Source of the DNA: Candidatus Methylomirabilota bacterium
Lineage (GTDB): Bacteria > Methylomirabilota > Methylomirabilia > Rokubacteriales > CSP1-6
NCBI GenBank assembly: GCA_035764725.1
Contig: DASTYT010000142.1
Coordinates: 1 to 64,000 of the forward strand
Reading direction: 5' to 3'
DNA: 64,000 nucleotides
Shown here: piece after piece, positions 45,201-54,937 of the stretch
Position numbering within the stretch: position 1 is the first letter of the stretch
How the letters are laid out: the number at the start of each line of letters is the position of its first letter
Position numbers and translations under genes: made by a program
The notes under the pieces: model-generated
Databases searched by the model: none
What the model was told of the DNA's origin: nothing
The model's input: only the letters and a program-made list of their open reading frames with translations

Positions 45201-45533
45201 GCACTCGCTCTCGCCGTCGAGCACAAGGAGCGCGGCAATCAGGTCTACGCGCGGCGCCTGCTCGCCCTCGCCGTCGGGGAGGCGCCCGCCCCGGACCTCG
45301 CCGCCGCCCGCCAGCACGCCACGGAAGCCCTGGCCCTCGCGGAGACGCTGGGGATGCGGCCCCTCGCCGCGCGCATTCATCTCACCCTGGCGCGGCTCGC
45401 GCGGCGGGCAGGGGACGATGACGCGGTATCGCGGCATCGCGGCGCCGCGGTGGATCTTCTGGAGTCCATGGGCATGCGCTACTGGCTGGAGCGCCTCGAC
45501 CGCGATCGCGTGGGACCGGCGGGCGGGGTCTAG
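42243..45533 (+). CDS. Zinc-ribbon / class III nucleotide cyclase / AAA ATPase / TPR regulator
   Basis: 1096 aa. Domain order: zinc ribbon (SCPRCGHAAQPRARFCSACG, 3-22), class III cyclase (~55-245), AAA/STAND ATPase (~265-620) and a TPR-like helical array (~650-1090). In the cyclase, VTVLFADMQGSMELL and VMGDGIMALFGAP supply the two metal Asp. VGPTVHLAARMEQ keeps the transition-state Arg but has His where the usual motif has Asn. The ATPase has VGEAGVGKSRLVGE (Walker A) and FVMIFEDLQWIDSEG (Walker B). Such proteins likely sense a signal through the TPR/STAND part and control cNMP synthesis; whether the product is cAMP cannot be read here. Confidence 0.88.
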   Translation: MTSCPRCGHAAQPRARFCSACGAPLVGAPDPARFGAPQAYTPLHLAERIRDSRTRLAGERKQVTVLFADMQGSMELLADRDPEEAGRILDQVLEQMMEAVHRYEGTVNQVMGDGIMALFGAPLAHEDHVVRACYAALRMQERIAALGDATRRAAGVPLQIRVGLNAGEVMVRSIENDLSMTYTAVGPTVHLAARMEQMAKPGSILATGDTVALAAGRVATRALGAVPVRGLQTPVEIHEVTGGATAQSRAQALAARGLTPFVGREAEIERLLAIVDAVREGRPQLVAVVGEAGVGKSRLVGELARRARERGCLVLEAAALSYGRAVGHRPGIELQRRYFKIEPGDAPETVRQKLARELRDLDPALESDLPALEWLHGVAQPGSPFLALDVSTRRLRSVEVLVRLVERVGRRQPFVMIFEDLQWIDSEGREAMDYIVERLPPSTLLLGTYRPEYEDGWSRRPGYSRIRLEPLRPEGAHALLRGLLGPGEETALIQRLVAERARGNPLFLEESVRSLVDTGVLTGAPGAYRVVRPARTLEVPASVRAVLAARIDRLPATEKRLLQAASVIGEEVPVTLLEAVADEPADAVREGLAQLGRAELLTEATLFPDPVYAFRHSLIHDVAYASLLQESRRALHARITDTIERLYGDRRGAQVERLAHHAFAGELWHQAVRYCREAGRGALARLACREAVDFLQRALEGVSHLPESPESRALAVDIGFDLEAALVPLGAHAEGLAVLRSAESIASRMGDERRLARALAYRTTMHWEMGDSDAAVEAGERAVAIAARVEDLGLQVVGQYSMAGAVRTLGDYPRAVTLLRRSLALAEDERRYETFGLPGLASVLGRSHLAWSLAELGEFDHAIGAAEEGIRIAEAAGHGYSLAYGLLGLGGVLLRRGAMTEAETVLARGLALCAEVPVLFPPFAGDLAVVRALDGRIAESVELARQAVARGERMARLGRLSLIVTHLGEVLVIAGRVGEATPHARRALALAVEHKERGNQVYARRLLALAVGEAPAPDLAAARQHATEALALAETLGMRPLAARIHLTLARLARRAGDDDAVSRHRGAAVDLLESMGMRYWLERLDRDRVGPAGGV

Positions 45534-45575
45534 GCCGGGTCTTCGGTGTTACCATCGGGGCTCGGGAGGAGCCCC

Positions 45576-45881
45576 ATGGACGGCGCGATCGGCAGCATGG
45601 CGGAGGCCGCCCGCCTGGTGCGGGACGGTGACCGGGTCAGCTATGTCGGCTACATGCGCATGGAGCCCGCCGCCTTCTTCCACGAGCTCCTGCGGCAAGG
45701 GCGGCGCGCGCTTCGCATGGTCCTGGCGCCCTCCTCCGGCTGGGCGGTGGATCTCATGATCGGCGCGGACGCTCTCGCCGAAGTGGAGTTCTCCAGCCTG
45801 TCCTTCATGGAGTACGGCTTCGCGCCGAACTTCCGTCGCCGGGCCGAGGCGGGTCGCCTGCGCTACCGCGAGCACTCCTGA
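45576..45881 (+). CDS. CoA-transferase subunit A, N-terminal part (ends at an in-frame TGA)
   Basis: 101 aa. A GGAGGAG Shine-Dalgarno precedes the ATG. MAEAARLVRDGDRVSYVGYM is the family start, and the fragment breaks off at RLRYREHS at the TGA 45879-45881. The next fragment (45891) is in the same frame, only 9 bases on, and continues the family sequence without a gap. In the typical glutaconate/IpdA-type A subunit (~280 aa) these two pieces are one chain. Read through, the protein would be complete. The TGA is thus either a nonsense mutation, an assembly error or a recoding site (see findings). Confidence 0.72.
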   Translation: MDGAIGSMAEAARLVRDGDRVSYVGYMRMEPAAFFHELLRQGRRALRMVLAPSSGWAVDLMIGADALAEVEFSSLSFMEYGFAPNFRRRAEAGRLRYREHS

Positions 45882-45890
45882 CCCGCCATC

Positions 45891-46433
45891 ATGAGCGCAC
45901 TCCAGGCTGGAGTGATGAACGTCCCGTTCGTGCCGGTACGCGGCCTCCTCGGCACGGACTACATGACGGTGCGGCCGGATTTCCGGGTCCTTCCCAATCC
46001 CTACGATCCGCAGGAGCCCATCGTGATCGTGCCCGCGGTCGCGCCGGACGTCGCGGTGTTCCACGGCTGGAAGGGCGACCGCCACGGCAACGTGGTGACG
46101 AGCGGCGTGCTCGACGCCAAGCTCATCGCGCAAGCCTCCCGCCGCACCATCGCCACGGTGGAGGAGATCGTGGACGGCGACCTCACCCAGGAGCCGCACA
46201 CCGGGGTGCTCGTGCCGGGCATCCACGTGAGCGCGGTGGTGCATGCGCCCCACGGCGCGCATCCCACGTCCTGCGAGGGGCGCTATCCGGTGGACGACGC
46301 GCACGTGCGCGAGTACATCGAGGCCGCGGGGGACGACGACACGTTCGCCAAGTGGCTGGACCGGTACGTGTACGGCGTCCCCGACCACGCCGGCTATCTC
46401 GAGCGCGTCGGCCTCGCCGGCGCCGCGCGCTGA
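45891..46433 (+). CDS. CoA-transferase subunit A, C-terminal part
   Basis: 180 aa, continuing the same frame as the preceding fragment. GVMNVPFVPVRGLLGTDYM is the conserved GctA/IpdA-like motif ('glPF.PvrgllGtd'), followed by IVIVPAVAPDVAVFHGWKGDRHGN and EIVDGDLTQEPH. No good Shine-Dalgarno precedes the ATG at 45891, so it would rely on translational reinitiation after the TGA, or it is the second half of a broken gene. Subunit B follows 2 bases after the stop. Confidence 0.72.
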   Translation: MSALQAGVMNVPFVPVRGLLGTDYMTVRPDFRVLPNPYDPQEPIVIVPAVAPDVAVFHGWKGDRHGNVVTSGVLDAKLIAQASRRTIATVEEIVDGDLTQEPHTGVLVPGIHVSAVVHAPHGAHPTSCEGRYPVDDAHVREYIEAAGDDDTFAKWLDRYVYGVPDHAGYLERVGLAGAAR

Positions 46434-46435
46434 AC

Positions 46436-47167
46436 GTGGGGGACGCGCCGGGGGCGAGCCGCGCCGAGGTGATGGCCGTCGCCATCGCTCGGCGGCTGCG
46501 CGACGGCGAGACCATCGCGGTGGGCTCGGTGTCGCCCATCCCCGCGAGCGCCTGTCTTCTTGCGAAGCGCTTGCACGCTCCGTCCTCGCGGCTCATCTTG
46601 CTGGGCAGCCGCGCCCACTTTCCCTTCAACGGCGGCGTGCAGGAGTTCTACAACTTCGCGGTGCGGGGTCGACTCGACGTCTTCTTCGCGAGCGGGGCCC
46701 AGATCGATCAGCACGGCAACTTCAACCTGAGCGTGATCGGCGAGTACGAGCACCCGAAGGTTCGCCTGCCCGGCGGCCGCGCCAACGGCATCCTCGCCTT
46801 CGTGGCCAAGCGTCTGATCCTCTTCCGTACCGAGCACAGCCGGCGCGTGTTCGTGCCCAAGGTCGATTTCGTGACTGCGCCGGGCGTGCCGCCGGAGGGC
46901 GTCTACCGCCTCGGCGGCCTGCACGCGGTGGTGACCGATCTCTGCGTGTTCGAGTTCCCGCGGGGGCGGGGTCGGCTCGAGCTCGGCAGCGTGCATCCCG
47001 GCGTGACACTCGCGGAGGTGGAGGCCAAGACCGGCTTCGCGCTCCACGCGCCGTCGCCCGTGCCGGAGACCGCCGGGCCCACCGAGGAAGAGCTCGCGCT
47101 CCTGCGCGGGCCGGTGCGTGACGAGCTCGGCGTGTTCTATCCGGAGTTCGTCAAGCAGCAGTCTTGA
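46436..47167 (+). CDS. CoA-transferase subunit B
   Basis: 243 aa from the GTG at 46436, two bases after the A-subunit stop; an ATG at 46472 is the alternative start. Family features: EVMAVAIARRLRDGETIAVGSVSPIPASACLLAKRLHAP, FFASGAQIDQHGNFNLSVIG and VTDLCVFEFPRGRGRLELGSVHPGVTLAEVEAKTGF. The IpdB/GctB-type B subunit pairs with A to transfer or open acyl-CoA rings. With A interrupted, the function of the pair is uncertain. Confidence 0.85.
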   Translation: MGDAPGASRAEVMAVAIARRLRDGETIAVGSVSPIPASACLLAKRLHAPSSRLILLGSRAHFPFNGGVQEFYNFAVRGRLDVFFASGAQIDQHGNFNLSVIGEYEHPKVRLPGGRANGILAFVAKRLILFRTEHSRRVFVPKVDFVTAPGVPPEGVYRLGGLHAVVTDLCVFEFPRGRGRLELGSVHPGVTLAEVEAKTGFALHAPSPVPETAGPTEEELALLRGPVRDELGVFYPEFVKQQS

Positions 47168-47243
47168 CGCGGGGCGCCGAAATAGGCATAAGTATCAGGT
47201 TGCCCCAATCGCCCACACTGTGACTCGTCAGGGAGAGAATTAC

Positions 47244-49730
<2,487 letters not shown>

Positions 49731-49741
49731 TCGCTCGCTCG

Positions 49742-49772
49742 CCCGCCCCTCTCCCCCGTGGGGAGGGGCGGG
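49742..49772. terminator. Hairpin terminator after hppA
   Basis: CCCGCCCCTC, with a two-base bulge, pairs with the complementary GGGGAGGGGCGGG around a short loop, forming a long GC-rich hairpin about 12 bases after the hppA stop. No U-run follows directly, but a T-rich stretch (TTTATTTTCCC) begins ~20 bases on. It probably ends hppA transcription. Confidence 0.5.
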
Positions 49773-49921
49773 TCTCAAGCCCATGTCCCGCCGTTTATTT
49801 TCCCTTCGCCAATCCGCCGGGCTCTGTTTGACGTTTTATGAGTTGAATGCTGGAGCGCGGCGTCCGTGCGGAACCTCTGACCGTCTGGCCCGATCCTGCC
49901 CTGGACAACATGGCCGGCTAG

Positions 49922-50206
49922 ATGAGCGATGAGAACTCTCTATGCCAGAAAGTCCGCGAAGTGATCCAAGCCGGGACGCTGCCTAACCGTCCCCCCAGGC
50001 GAATGTGGGGAGGCCCAGGCGTCGGGGCCGACTGCACGATGTGCAATGTGTCCATACAGCGTGACGAGCTCGAGCTCGAAATCGAGTTCGCCCGAGACAA
50101 CGACGCTGACACCGTCGACAAGTACCACGTTCATATCCTCTGCTTCGCGGCCTGGGATCGCGAGCGACGCAAGTTCGAAAATGCAAGGGGCGACCCCCCG
50201 GCTTGA
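49922..50206 (+). CDS. Small Cys/His-containing protein (possible zinc binder)
   Basis: 94 aa. A Cys pair (DCTMCNVSIQ, 37-47) and a later His-x-His with Cys (KYHVHILCFAAWDRER) are spaced as four to five potential zinc ligands. The intervening ELELEIEFARDNDADT is acidic. There is no signal peptide. The pattern 'C..C...I.......yh.H..Cf..W' recurs in short conserved hypothetical proteins of soil bacteria. It ends 33 bases before the ECF sigma gene, possibly in the same operon. Function unknown. Confidence 0.65.
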   Translation: MSDENSLCQKVREVIQAGTLPNRPPRRMWGGPGVGADCTMCNVSIQRDELELEIEFARDNDADTVDKYHVHILCFAAWDRERRKFENARGDPPA

Positions 50207-50239
50207 CCCGGACGAACGGTGTCAGCATAATGCCTGGCT

Positions 50240-50893
50240 GTGGTGGCGTCGCAACGTCCACACCAAGGCGAGCAGTGTGACCCCGAGACGACCCTGGGGG
50301 ATCTGCTCTACGCGGACAAGACGAAGGCCCGCGTTCCCGAGAGCGACTGGGTGGCGCTCGTCCAGTCCATCGCCCGAGGCGACCAGTCGTCACTGCATGC
50401 GCTCTACACGCAAGCGCATCGAATCGTGTTCACTTTGATCATGCGGATCACCGACAATCGTGAGACTGCTGAAGAGCTGACACTGGATGTGTTCTACGAT
50501 GTGTGGCGAAGAGCGGCGTCGTACGATCCCGCGGGGGGGTCAGTGATCGGGTGGATCATGAACCAGGCGCGGTCCAGAGCGATTGACCGGTTACGGTTCG
50601 ACCAGCGGAAGAAGCGCGGAAGCGATCATCCGGGCGGTCCACTGACGGAGACGGTGTCGCGTGGCCCGCACGAGGCCTTCGACACGAAGGAGCAGGGTCA
50701 GCTCTTGCGACAGGCCCTGCAGGTGCTCACGCTGCCCGAGCGCCAGGCGATTGAGACCGCATTTTTCTCCGAGTTGACGTACGCCGAGGCTGCCGCTCAA
50801 TTGAATCAGCCCCTGGGAACCGTGAAGACCCGAATCCGATCGGGACTCGCGGCGCTCCGACAGGCGCTCGCCGCCGCAGCGAGGGACCGATGA
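50240..50893 (+). CDS. ECF-type RNA polymerase sigma factor
   Basis: 217 aa, GTG start (weakly supported; a start further inside is possible). Region 2: ALVQSIARGDQSSLHALYTQ, then NRETAEELTLDVFYDVWRRAASYDP and GWIMNQARSRAIDRLRFDQRKKRG. Region 4: LPERQAIETAFFSELTYAEAAAQL, then PLGTVKTRIRSGLAALRQAL. It overlaps the ChrR-like gene by 4 bases (ATGA), so the downstream product is its likely anti-sigma factor. This layout is that of ECF11-type sigma/ChrR pairs responding to singlet oxygen or oxidative stress. Confidence 0.88.
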   Translation: MVASQRPHQGEQCDPETTLGDLLYADKTKARVPESDWVALVQSIARGDQSSLHALYTQAHRIVFTLIMRITDNRETAEELTLDVFYDVWRRAASYDPAGGSVIGWIMNQARSRAIDRLRFDQRKKRGSDHPGGPLTETVSRGPHEAFDTKEQGQLLRQALQVLTLPERQAIETAFFSELTYAEAAAQLNQPLGTVKTRIRSGLAALRQALAAAARDR

Positions 50894-51471
50894 GCTCAGG
50901 ACCAGGCAACCACGATCGGGACAGCCTGGACGCGGTGTTCCTGTACGCGGTGGAGACCCTTCCTCCGAGCGAACGCCTCGCAGTGGAGGCCCATATCTCC
51001 GCGTGCGCCGATTGCCGGCAGGAGCTGGAAACGCTTCATCCGGTCGTCCGCGCCTTCACCGCCTGGCCCACCGATGTGCTGCGACCCTCGGCATCGCTGT
51101 GGGAGCGCCTTGCCGAGCGAATCGCGACCGAGACGGGCACCGCGCCGGTGATGTCAGCGCCTCGCCGAGTGCCCGAACCGGAATGGGAAGACGTGGCGCC
51201 GGGCATCTCTTGCAAGCTCCTCGCCACGGATTCCGAGAACGGCCGCGTCAGCATGCTCGTACGGCTCGCGCCGGGAGCCGAGTATCCGCCCCATCGTCAT
51301 GCCGGCATCGAAGAGCTGTATCTGCTGCACGGTGAGCTGATGATCGACGACAAGAAGCTCTATCCCGGGGACTACAATCGGGGGGAGCCCGGCGCCGTCG
51401 ATCAGCGTGTCTGGAGCGAGACCGGCTGTACGTGCGTCCTCCTCACCTCGAGCCGAGACGTCCTTCGCTGA
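50890..51471 (+). CDS. chrR: ChrR-like zinc anti-sigma factor with cupin domain
   Basis: 193 aa. The N-terminal zinc-binding ZAS motif is LAVEAHISACADCRQEL (His-x3-Cys-x2-Cys, residues ~34-42). The C-terminal cupin (~95-190) has APGAEYPPHRHAGIEELYLLHGEL with HRH and Glu metal ligands. In Rhodobacter ChrR the ZAS part holds the sigma factor and the cupin part responds to singlet oxygen. Coupling to the ECF sigma gene supports that here; the exact trigger is unknown. Confidence 0.85.
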   Translation: MSSGPGNHDRDSLDAVFLYAVETLPPSERLAVEAHISACADCRQELETLHPVVRAFTAWPTDVLRPSASLWERLAERIATETGTAPVMSAPRRVPEPEWEDVAPGISCKLLATDSENGRVSMLVRLAPGAEYPPHRHAGIEELYLLHGELMIDDKKLYPGDYNRGEPGAVDQRVWSETGCTCVLLTSSRDVLR

Positions 51472-51511
51472 GCGTGCCTCGCGGTCGTCGAGGGGGTAGG
51501 CTGAGAGGCGG

Positions 51512-52513
51512 ATGATCCTCGGGGTGCTCGACCAGTCGCCGATCCGCAGCGGCGGCACCCCCACCGAGGCCATCCAGGAGACGCTGATCCTCGCCGAGCA
51601 CGCCGACCGGCTCGGCTATACCCGCTACTGGCTCGCCGAGCATCACAGCAGCGGCGGGCTCGCGGGCGCCGCGCCCGAGGTGCTGATGGGCCAGGTCGCA
51701 GCGCGGACCTCGCGCATCCGCGTGGGCTCGGGCGGCGTGATGCTCTCGCACTACAGCCCCCTCAAGGTCGCGGAGAACTTCCGCGTGCTCGAGGCCCTCT
51801 TCCCCGGCCGCATCGACCTCGGCATCGGACGCGCGCCCGGCAGCGATCAGCGCACCGCGCGCGCGCTCCGCCACGGGCCAGGGGCGGTGCCCCTCGAGCA
51901 TTTCCCGCAGCAGCTCGCCGACCTCATCGGCTTTCTCCACGACGAGCTGCCCGACGGGCACCCCTACGGCGGCGTGCGCGCGATGCCCGCGGGCCCCTCC
52001 GCGCCGCCCATCTGGATCCTGGGCTCGAGCAGCGATGGCGCGGCGCTCGCCGCGCACTTCGGCACCGCGTTCTCCTACGCGCACTTCATCAACGCGGTGG
52101 GCGGGGTGGACGCCACGCGCTTCTACCGTGAGAGCTTCCGCCCCTCCGCGCGCCTGGCCACGCCGCAGGCGAGCGTGGCGGTCTTCGCCCTGTGCGCGGA
52201 GACGGAAGCCGAGGCGGAGCGGCTCGCGCGCTGCCGCGACCTCTTCATCGTGCGGCTTTACACGGGCCGCTTCGGGCCGTTCCCCTCCGTGGAGGAAGCG
52301 GAAGCCTACCAGTACTCCCCGCCGGAGCGGGCCATCGTCGCGGAGGCGCGCCGGCGCACGGTGGCGGGCACGCCGGAGCAGGTCAAGGCGCAGCTCGAGG
52401 CGCTCGCGGCGGAGTACGGCGTGGACGAGCTGGTGATCGTGACGATCACCCACGACTTCAAGGCGCGGCTGCGCTCCTACGAGCTGCTGGCGGAGGCGTT
52501 CGGCCTGGGGTGA
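51512..52513 (+). CDS. LLM-class flavin-dependent oxidoreductase
   Basis: 333 aa. Luciferase-like barrel features include ILGVLDQSPIRSGGTPTEAI, YTRYWLAEHHSSGGLAGAAPEVL, IRVGSGGVMLSHYSPLKVAENFRVLEALFPGRIDLGIGRAPGSD and PPIWILGSSSDGAALAAHFG. The 'MsnO8-like' subgroup of FMN-dependent monooxygenases has this start. Substrate unknown. The 3' end overlaps the convergent TPR gene by 37 bases. Confidence 0.88.
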   Translation: MILGVLDQSPIRSGGTPTEAIQETLILAEHADRLGYTRYWLAEHHSSGGLAGAAPEVLMGQVAARTSRIRVGSGGVMLSHYSPLKVAENFRVLEALFPGRIDLGIGRAPGSDQRTARALRHGPGAVPLEHFPQQLADLIGFLHDELPDGHPYGGVRAMPAGPSAPPIWILGSSSDGAALAAHFGTAFSYAHFINAVGGVDATRFYRESFRPSARLATPQASVAVFALCAETEAEAERLARCRDLFIVRLYTGRFGPFPSVEEAEAYQYSPPERAIVAEARRRTVAGTPEQVKAQLEALAAEYGVDELVIVTITHDFKARLRSYELLAEAFGLG

Positions 52514-52986
52514 TGGCCGTTGGTCTGCACGACCTCGCCCAGCGTGGCGGCGAGATTCTGGCGGGCCGCGGTGAGATGGGGATACACCTCGAGGCAGCGG
52601 CGGAACAGGGCGGCCGCCTCGCGCATCTGGCCCAGCGCCACGTGGCACAGCCCCTGGCCCGAGAGCGCGCCGAAGTGTCGCGGCTTGCGGCGCACCGTCT
52701 CCTCGCAGTCGGCGATGGCCCCCGCGAAGTCTTCGCTTAGATAGCGCACCGTCGCCCGCTTGTTCCAGCCCTCGGCGAAGTCCGGCGCGATCTCGATGAT
52801 CTGGGAGAAGAGGTTTTCCGCGCGCGGAAACTCGCGCGCCTCCATGGCCGCCACGCCTTCCTGGAAGAGGCGGTCCACCTCGGGAAGGCCCGCGCGGCAC
52901 CAGATCTCCCAGAGCGCGGCCGCCGCCCGGGCCGCGCGCGCCGGATCGTCGCCGGCGAGGTCGCGATAGGCCTGCTCCTCGGTCAT
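52477..52986 (-). CDS. TPR-repeat protein
   Basis: 169 aa with about three tetratricopeptide repeats: VDRLFQEGVAAMEAREFPRAENLFSQIIEIAPD, AEGWNKRATVRYLSEDFAGAIADCEETVRRKPRH and ALSGQGLCHVALGQMREAAALFRRCLEVYPH. There is no signal peptide. The short helical N-terminus is Ala-rich. It starts 4 bases inside the hydrolase stop (ATGA), so it is cotranscribed; the TPR protein may be a partner of the hydrolase. Role unknown. Confidence 0.82.
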   Translation of the reverse strand: MTEEQAYRDLAGDDPARAARAAAALWEIWCRAGLPEVDRLFQEGVAAMEAREFPRAENLFSQIIEIAPDFAEGWNKRATVRYLSEDFAGAIADCEETVRRKPRHFGALSGQGLCHVALGQMREAAALFRRCLEVYPHLTAARQNLAATLGEVVQTNGHHPRPNASASSS

Positions 52987-53672
52987 GGCCGTCCCACCGG
53001 CTGGCCCAGCAGGGTGTGGAGGGCGGCGAGCGCTTGGCCGGCCAGCGCGGTCAGCCGCGCGCGCCCGCGCGCGCCGCCCCCGAGGTCGTGCCCCGCGCCC
53101 TCGGCGACGACCAGCGCGGTCGGGCCGGGAATGCCGGCGCGGGCGGCGTCGAGCTCCGCCACCGTGCCGAAGCCGTCCCGCGTGCCGTGCACGAAGACCG
53201 CCGGCGTGCGGAGCGCGCCGAAATGCGCAGTACGCGCCTCGCGCGGCTTCTTCGGCGGGTGCAGCGGGTAGGAGAGGAGGAGCAGCGCGTCGGCCAGACC
53301 GGGCGCCTCCGCCGCGAGCATCGAGGCCTGGCGGCCGCCGTAGGAGTGGCCGCCCAGCACGAGACGGCCGGACGCGAGCGCGCGCAGCGCGGTGGCGGCG
53401 TTGCGAAGGCCGGCGCGGTCACGCTCGCCGGCGCCGCGATGCGGGGGCCCGGTCGGCCGCTCCTGGCGAAACGGTAGATCGCAGCGCAGCACCGTCCAGC
53501 CCGCCTCGGCCATCGCCTCGGCCATCGCGACCAGGATCGGCGCGTCCGCGTTGCTCCCCGCTCCGTGGGCGAGCACGAGCCCGTCGCCCGACGGCTGCGG
53601 CGGCCGATGCAGCCAGCCGCGCACCGCGGGCCCGGGCGGGCAGGGCTCGGTGAATCGCGTGATGGAGGACAC
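52983..53672 (-). CDS. Alpha/beta hydrolase (KANL3/Tex30-like)
   Basis: 229 aa from the GTG at 53672 (GGGAG upstream); the frame extends further but into the thiolase promoter region. Core fold: [41 protein letters not shown], the nucleophile elbow [15 protein letters not shown], Asp in [15 protein letters not shown] and His in [13 protein letters not shown]. The HGAGSNAD oxyanion turn and 'DLPFR' match the KANL3/Tex30-like group of dienelactone-hydrolase-related enzymes. Substrate unknown. Confidence 0.82.
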   Translation of the reverse strand: MSSITRFTEPCPPGPAVRGWLHRPPQPSGDGLVLAHGAGSNADAPILVAMAEAMAEAGWTVLRCDLPFRQERPTGPPHRGAGERDRAGLRNAATALRALASGRLVLGGHSYGGRQASMLAAEAPGLADALLLLSYPLHPPKKPREARTAHFGALRTPAVFVHGTRDGFGTVAELDAARAGIPGPTALVVAEGAGHDLGGGARGRARLTALAGQALAALHTLLGQPVGRP

Positions 53673-53752
53673 GGAACCCGATCTTGCTCCCGCCGGGGGA
53701 GTCAGGCAAGATGATCGGGCAGCTACCATCCGGCCCCCATAGAGGAGATCCC

Positions 53753-54937
53753 ATGGCAGACGCCGTGATCGTCTCGACCGCGCGCACTCCGATCGGCAAG
53801 GCCTACCGCGGCGCCTTCAACAACACCCACGGCGCCACCCTCGCCGGCCACGTGATCGCGAGCGCAGTGCAGCGCGCGGGCATCGAGCCTGCCGAGGTCG
53901 AGGACGTGATCATCGGCTGCGCGCTGCCGGAGGGCGCCACCGGTCAGAACATCGCGCGGCAGGCCGCGCTGCGCGCGGGGCTGCCCGTCACCACCGCCGG
54001 CGTCACCGTGAATCGCTTCTGCTCCTCGGGCATGCAGGCGATCGCGATGGCCGCGCAGCGGGTGATCGTGGACCGGGTGCCCATCATGGCGGCGGGCGGC
54101 GTGGAGTCGATCAGTCTAGTGCAGAACGAGCACTTCAACAACTTCCGGATCCACGAGCCGTGGCTCGACGAGCACAAGCCCGAAGTCTACATGCCGATGA
54201 TCGAGACGGCCGAAGTCGTGGCCACGCGCTACTACATCACGAGAGAGACGCAGGACGAGTACGCGCTGGCCAGCCAGCAGCGTACCGCCGCCGGCCAGAA
54301 GGCCGGGCGCTTCGCCGCCGAGATCGTGCCGCTCAAGACGAAGAAGCTCGTGCAGGACAAGGCCACCGGGGAGACGCGCGAGGAAGAGGTGATGCTCGCC
54401 CAGGACGAGGGCAATCGTCCGGACACCAACCCCGCCGGCCTCGCCGCGCTCAAGCCGGTGATGGGCGAGAAGGGCTTCATCACCGCGGGCAACGCGAGCC
54501 AGCTCTCCGACGGTGCCTCTGCCTGCATCGTGATGGACGCCAAGCTGGCTGAGCGGCGCAACCTCAAGCCGCTCGGCATCTTCCGCGGCTACACCGTCGC
54601 CGCGTGCGAGCCCGACGAGATGGGCATCGGGCCCGTGTTCGCGGTGCCGCGGCTCCTCGAGCGCTTCGGGCTCACCATGGACCAGATCGACCTCTGGGAG
54701 CTGAACGAGGCCTTCGCGGTGCAGGTCGTGTACTGCCGAGACCGGCTCGGCATCCCCATGGACCGGCTCAACGTGGACGGCGGCGCGATCGCGATCGGCC
54801 ATCCCTACGGCATGTCGGGGGCGCGGATGGTCGGGCACGCCCTGATCGAGGGCAAGCGGCGCGGCGCCCGGTACGTGGTCTGCACCATGTGCATCGGCGG
54901 CGGCATGGGGGCGGCGGGGCTCTTCGAGGTCGCCTGA
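53753..54937 (+). CDS. Acetyl-CoA acetyltransferase (thiolase family)
   Basis: 394 aa from the ATG at 53753 (Shine-Dalgarno GAGGAG). It catalyses reversible condensation or cleavage of acyl-Co[23 protein letters not shown] is the thiolase start; the nucleophile Cys is in [17 protein letters not shown], the His in [18 protein letters not shown] and the second Cys in [19 protein letters not shown]. Type I or II is not separated. It is the first gene of a coupled set with the LLM oxidoreductase, the rhodanese protein and the sulfurtransferase. Confidence 0.93.
   Translation: MADAVIVSTARTPIGKAYRGAFNNTHGATLAGHVIASAVQRAGIEPAEVEDVIIGCALPEGATGQNIARQAALRAGLPVTTAGVTVNRFCSSGMQAIAMAAQRVIVDRVPIMAAGGVESISLVQNEHFNNFRIHEPWLDEHKPEVYMPMIETAEVVATRYYITRETQDEYALASQQRTAAGQKAGRFAAEIVPLKTKKLVQDKATGETREEEVMLAQDEGNRPDTNPAGLAALKPVMGEKGFITAGNASQLSDGASACIVMDAKLAERRNLKPLGIFRGYTVAACEPDEMGIGPVFAVPRLLERFGLTMDQIDLWELNEAFAVQVVYCRDRLGIPMDRLNVDGGAIAIGHPYGMSGARMVGHALIEGKRRGARYVVCTMCIGGGMGAAGLFEVA

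Noticed and set aside
43356..45437. 693-codon minus-strand open frame inside the cyclase gene
   Set aside because: It mirrors the TPR region of the real plus-strand gene and has the typical composition of an antisense high-GC frame.
45898..45914. Proven SECIS element
   Set aside because: Only spacing and stem fit; loop and bulge specificity, Sec genes and homologue Cys are unverified, so it is kept as a hypothesis and not annotated.
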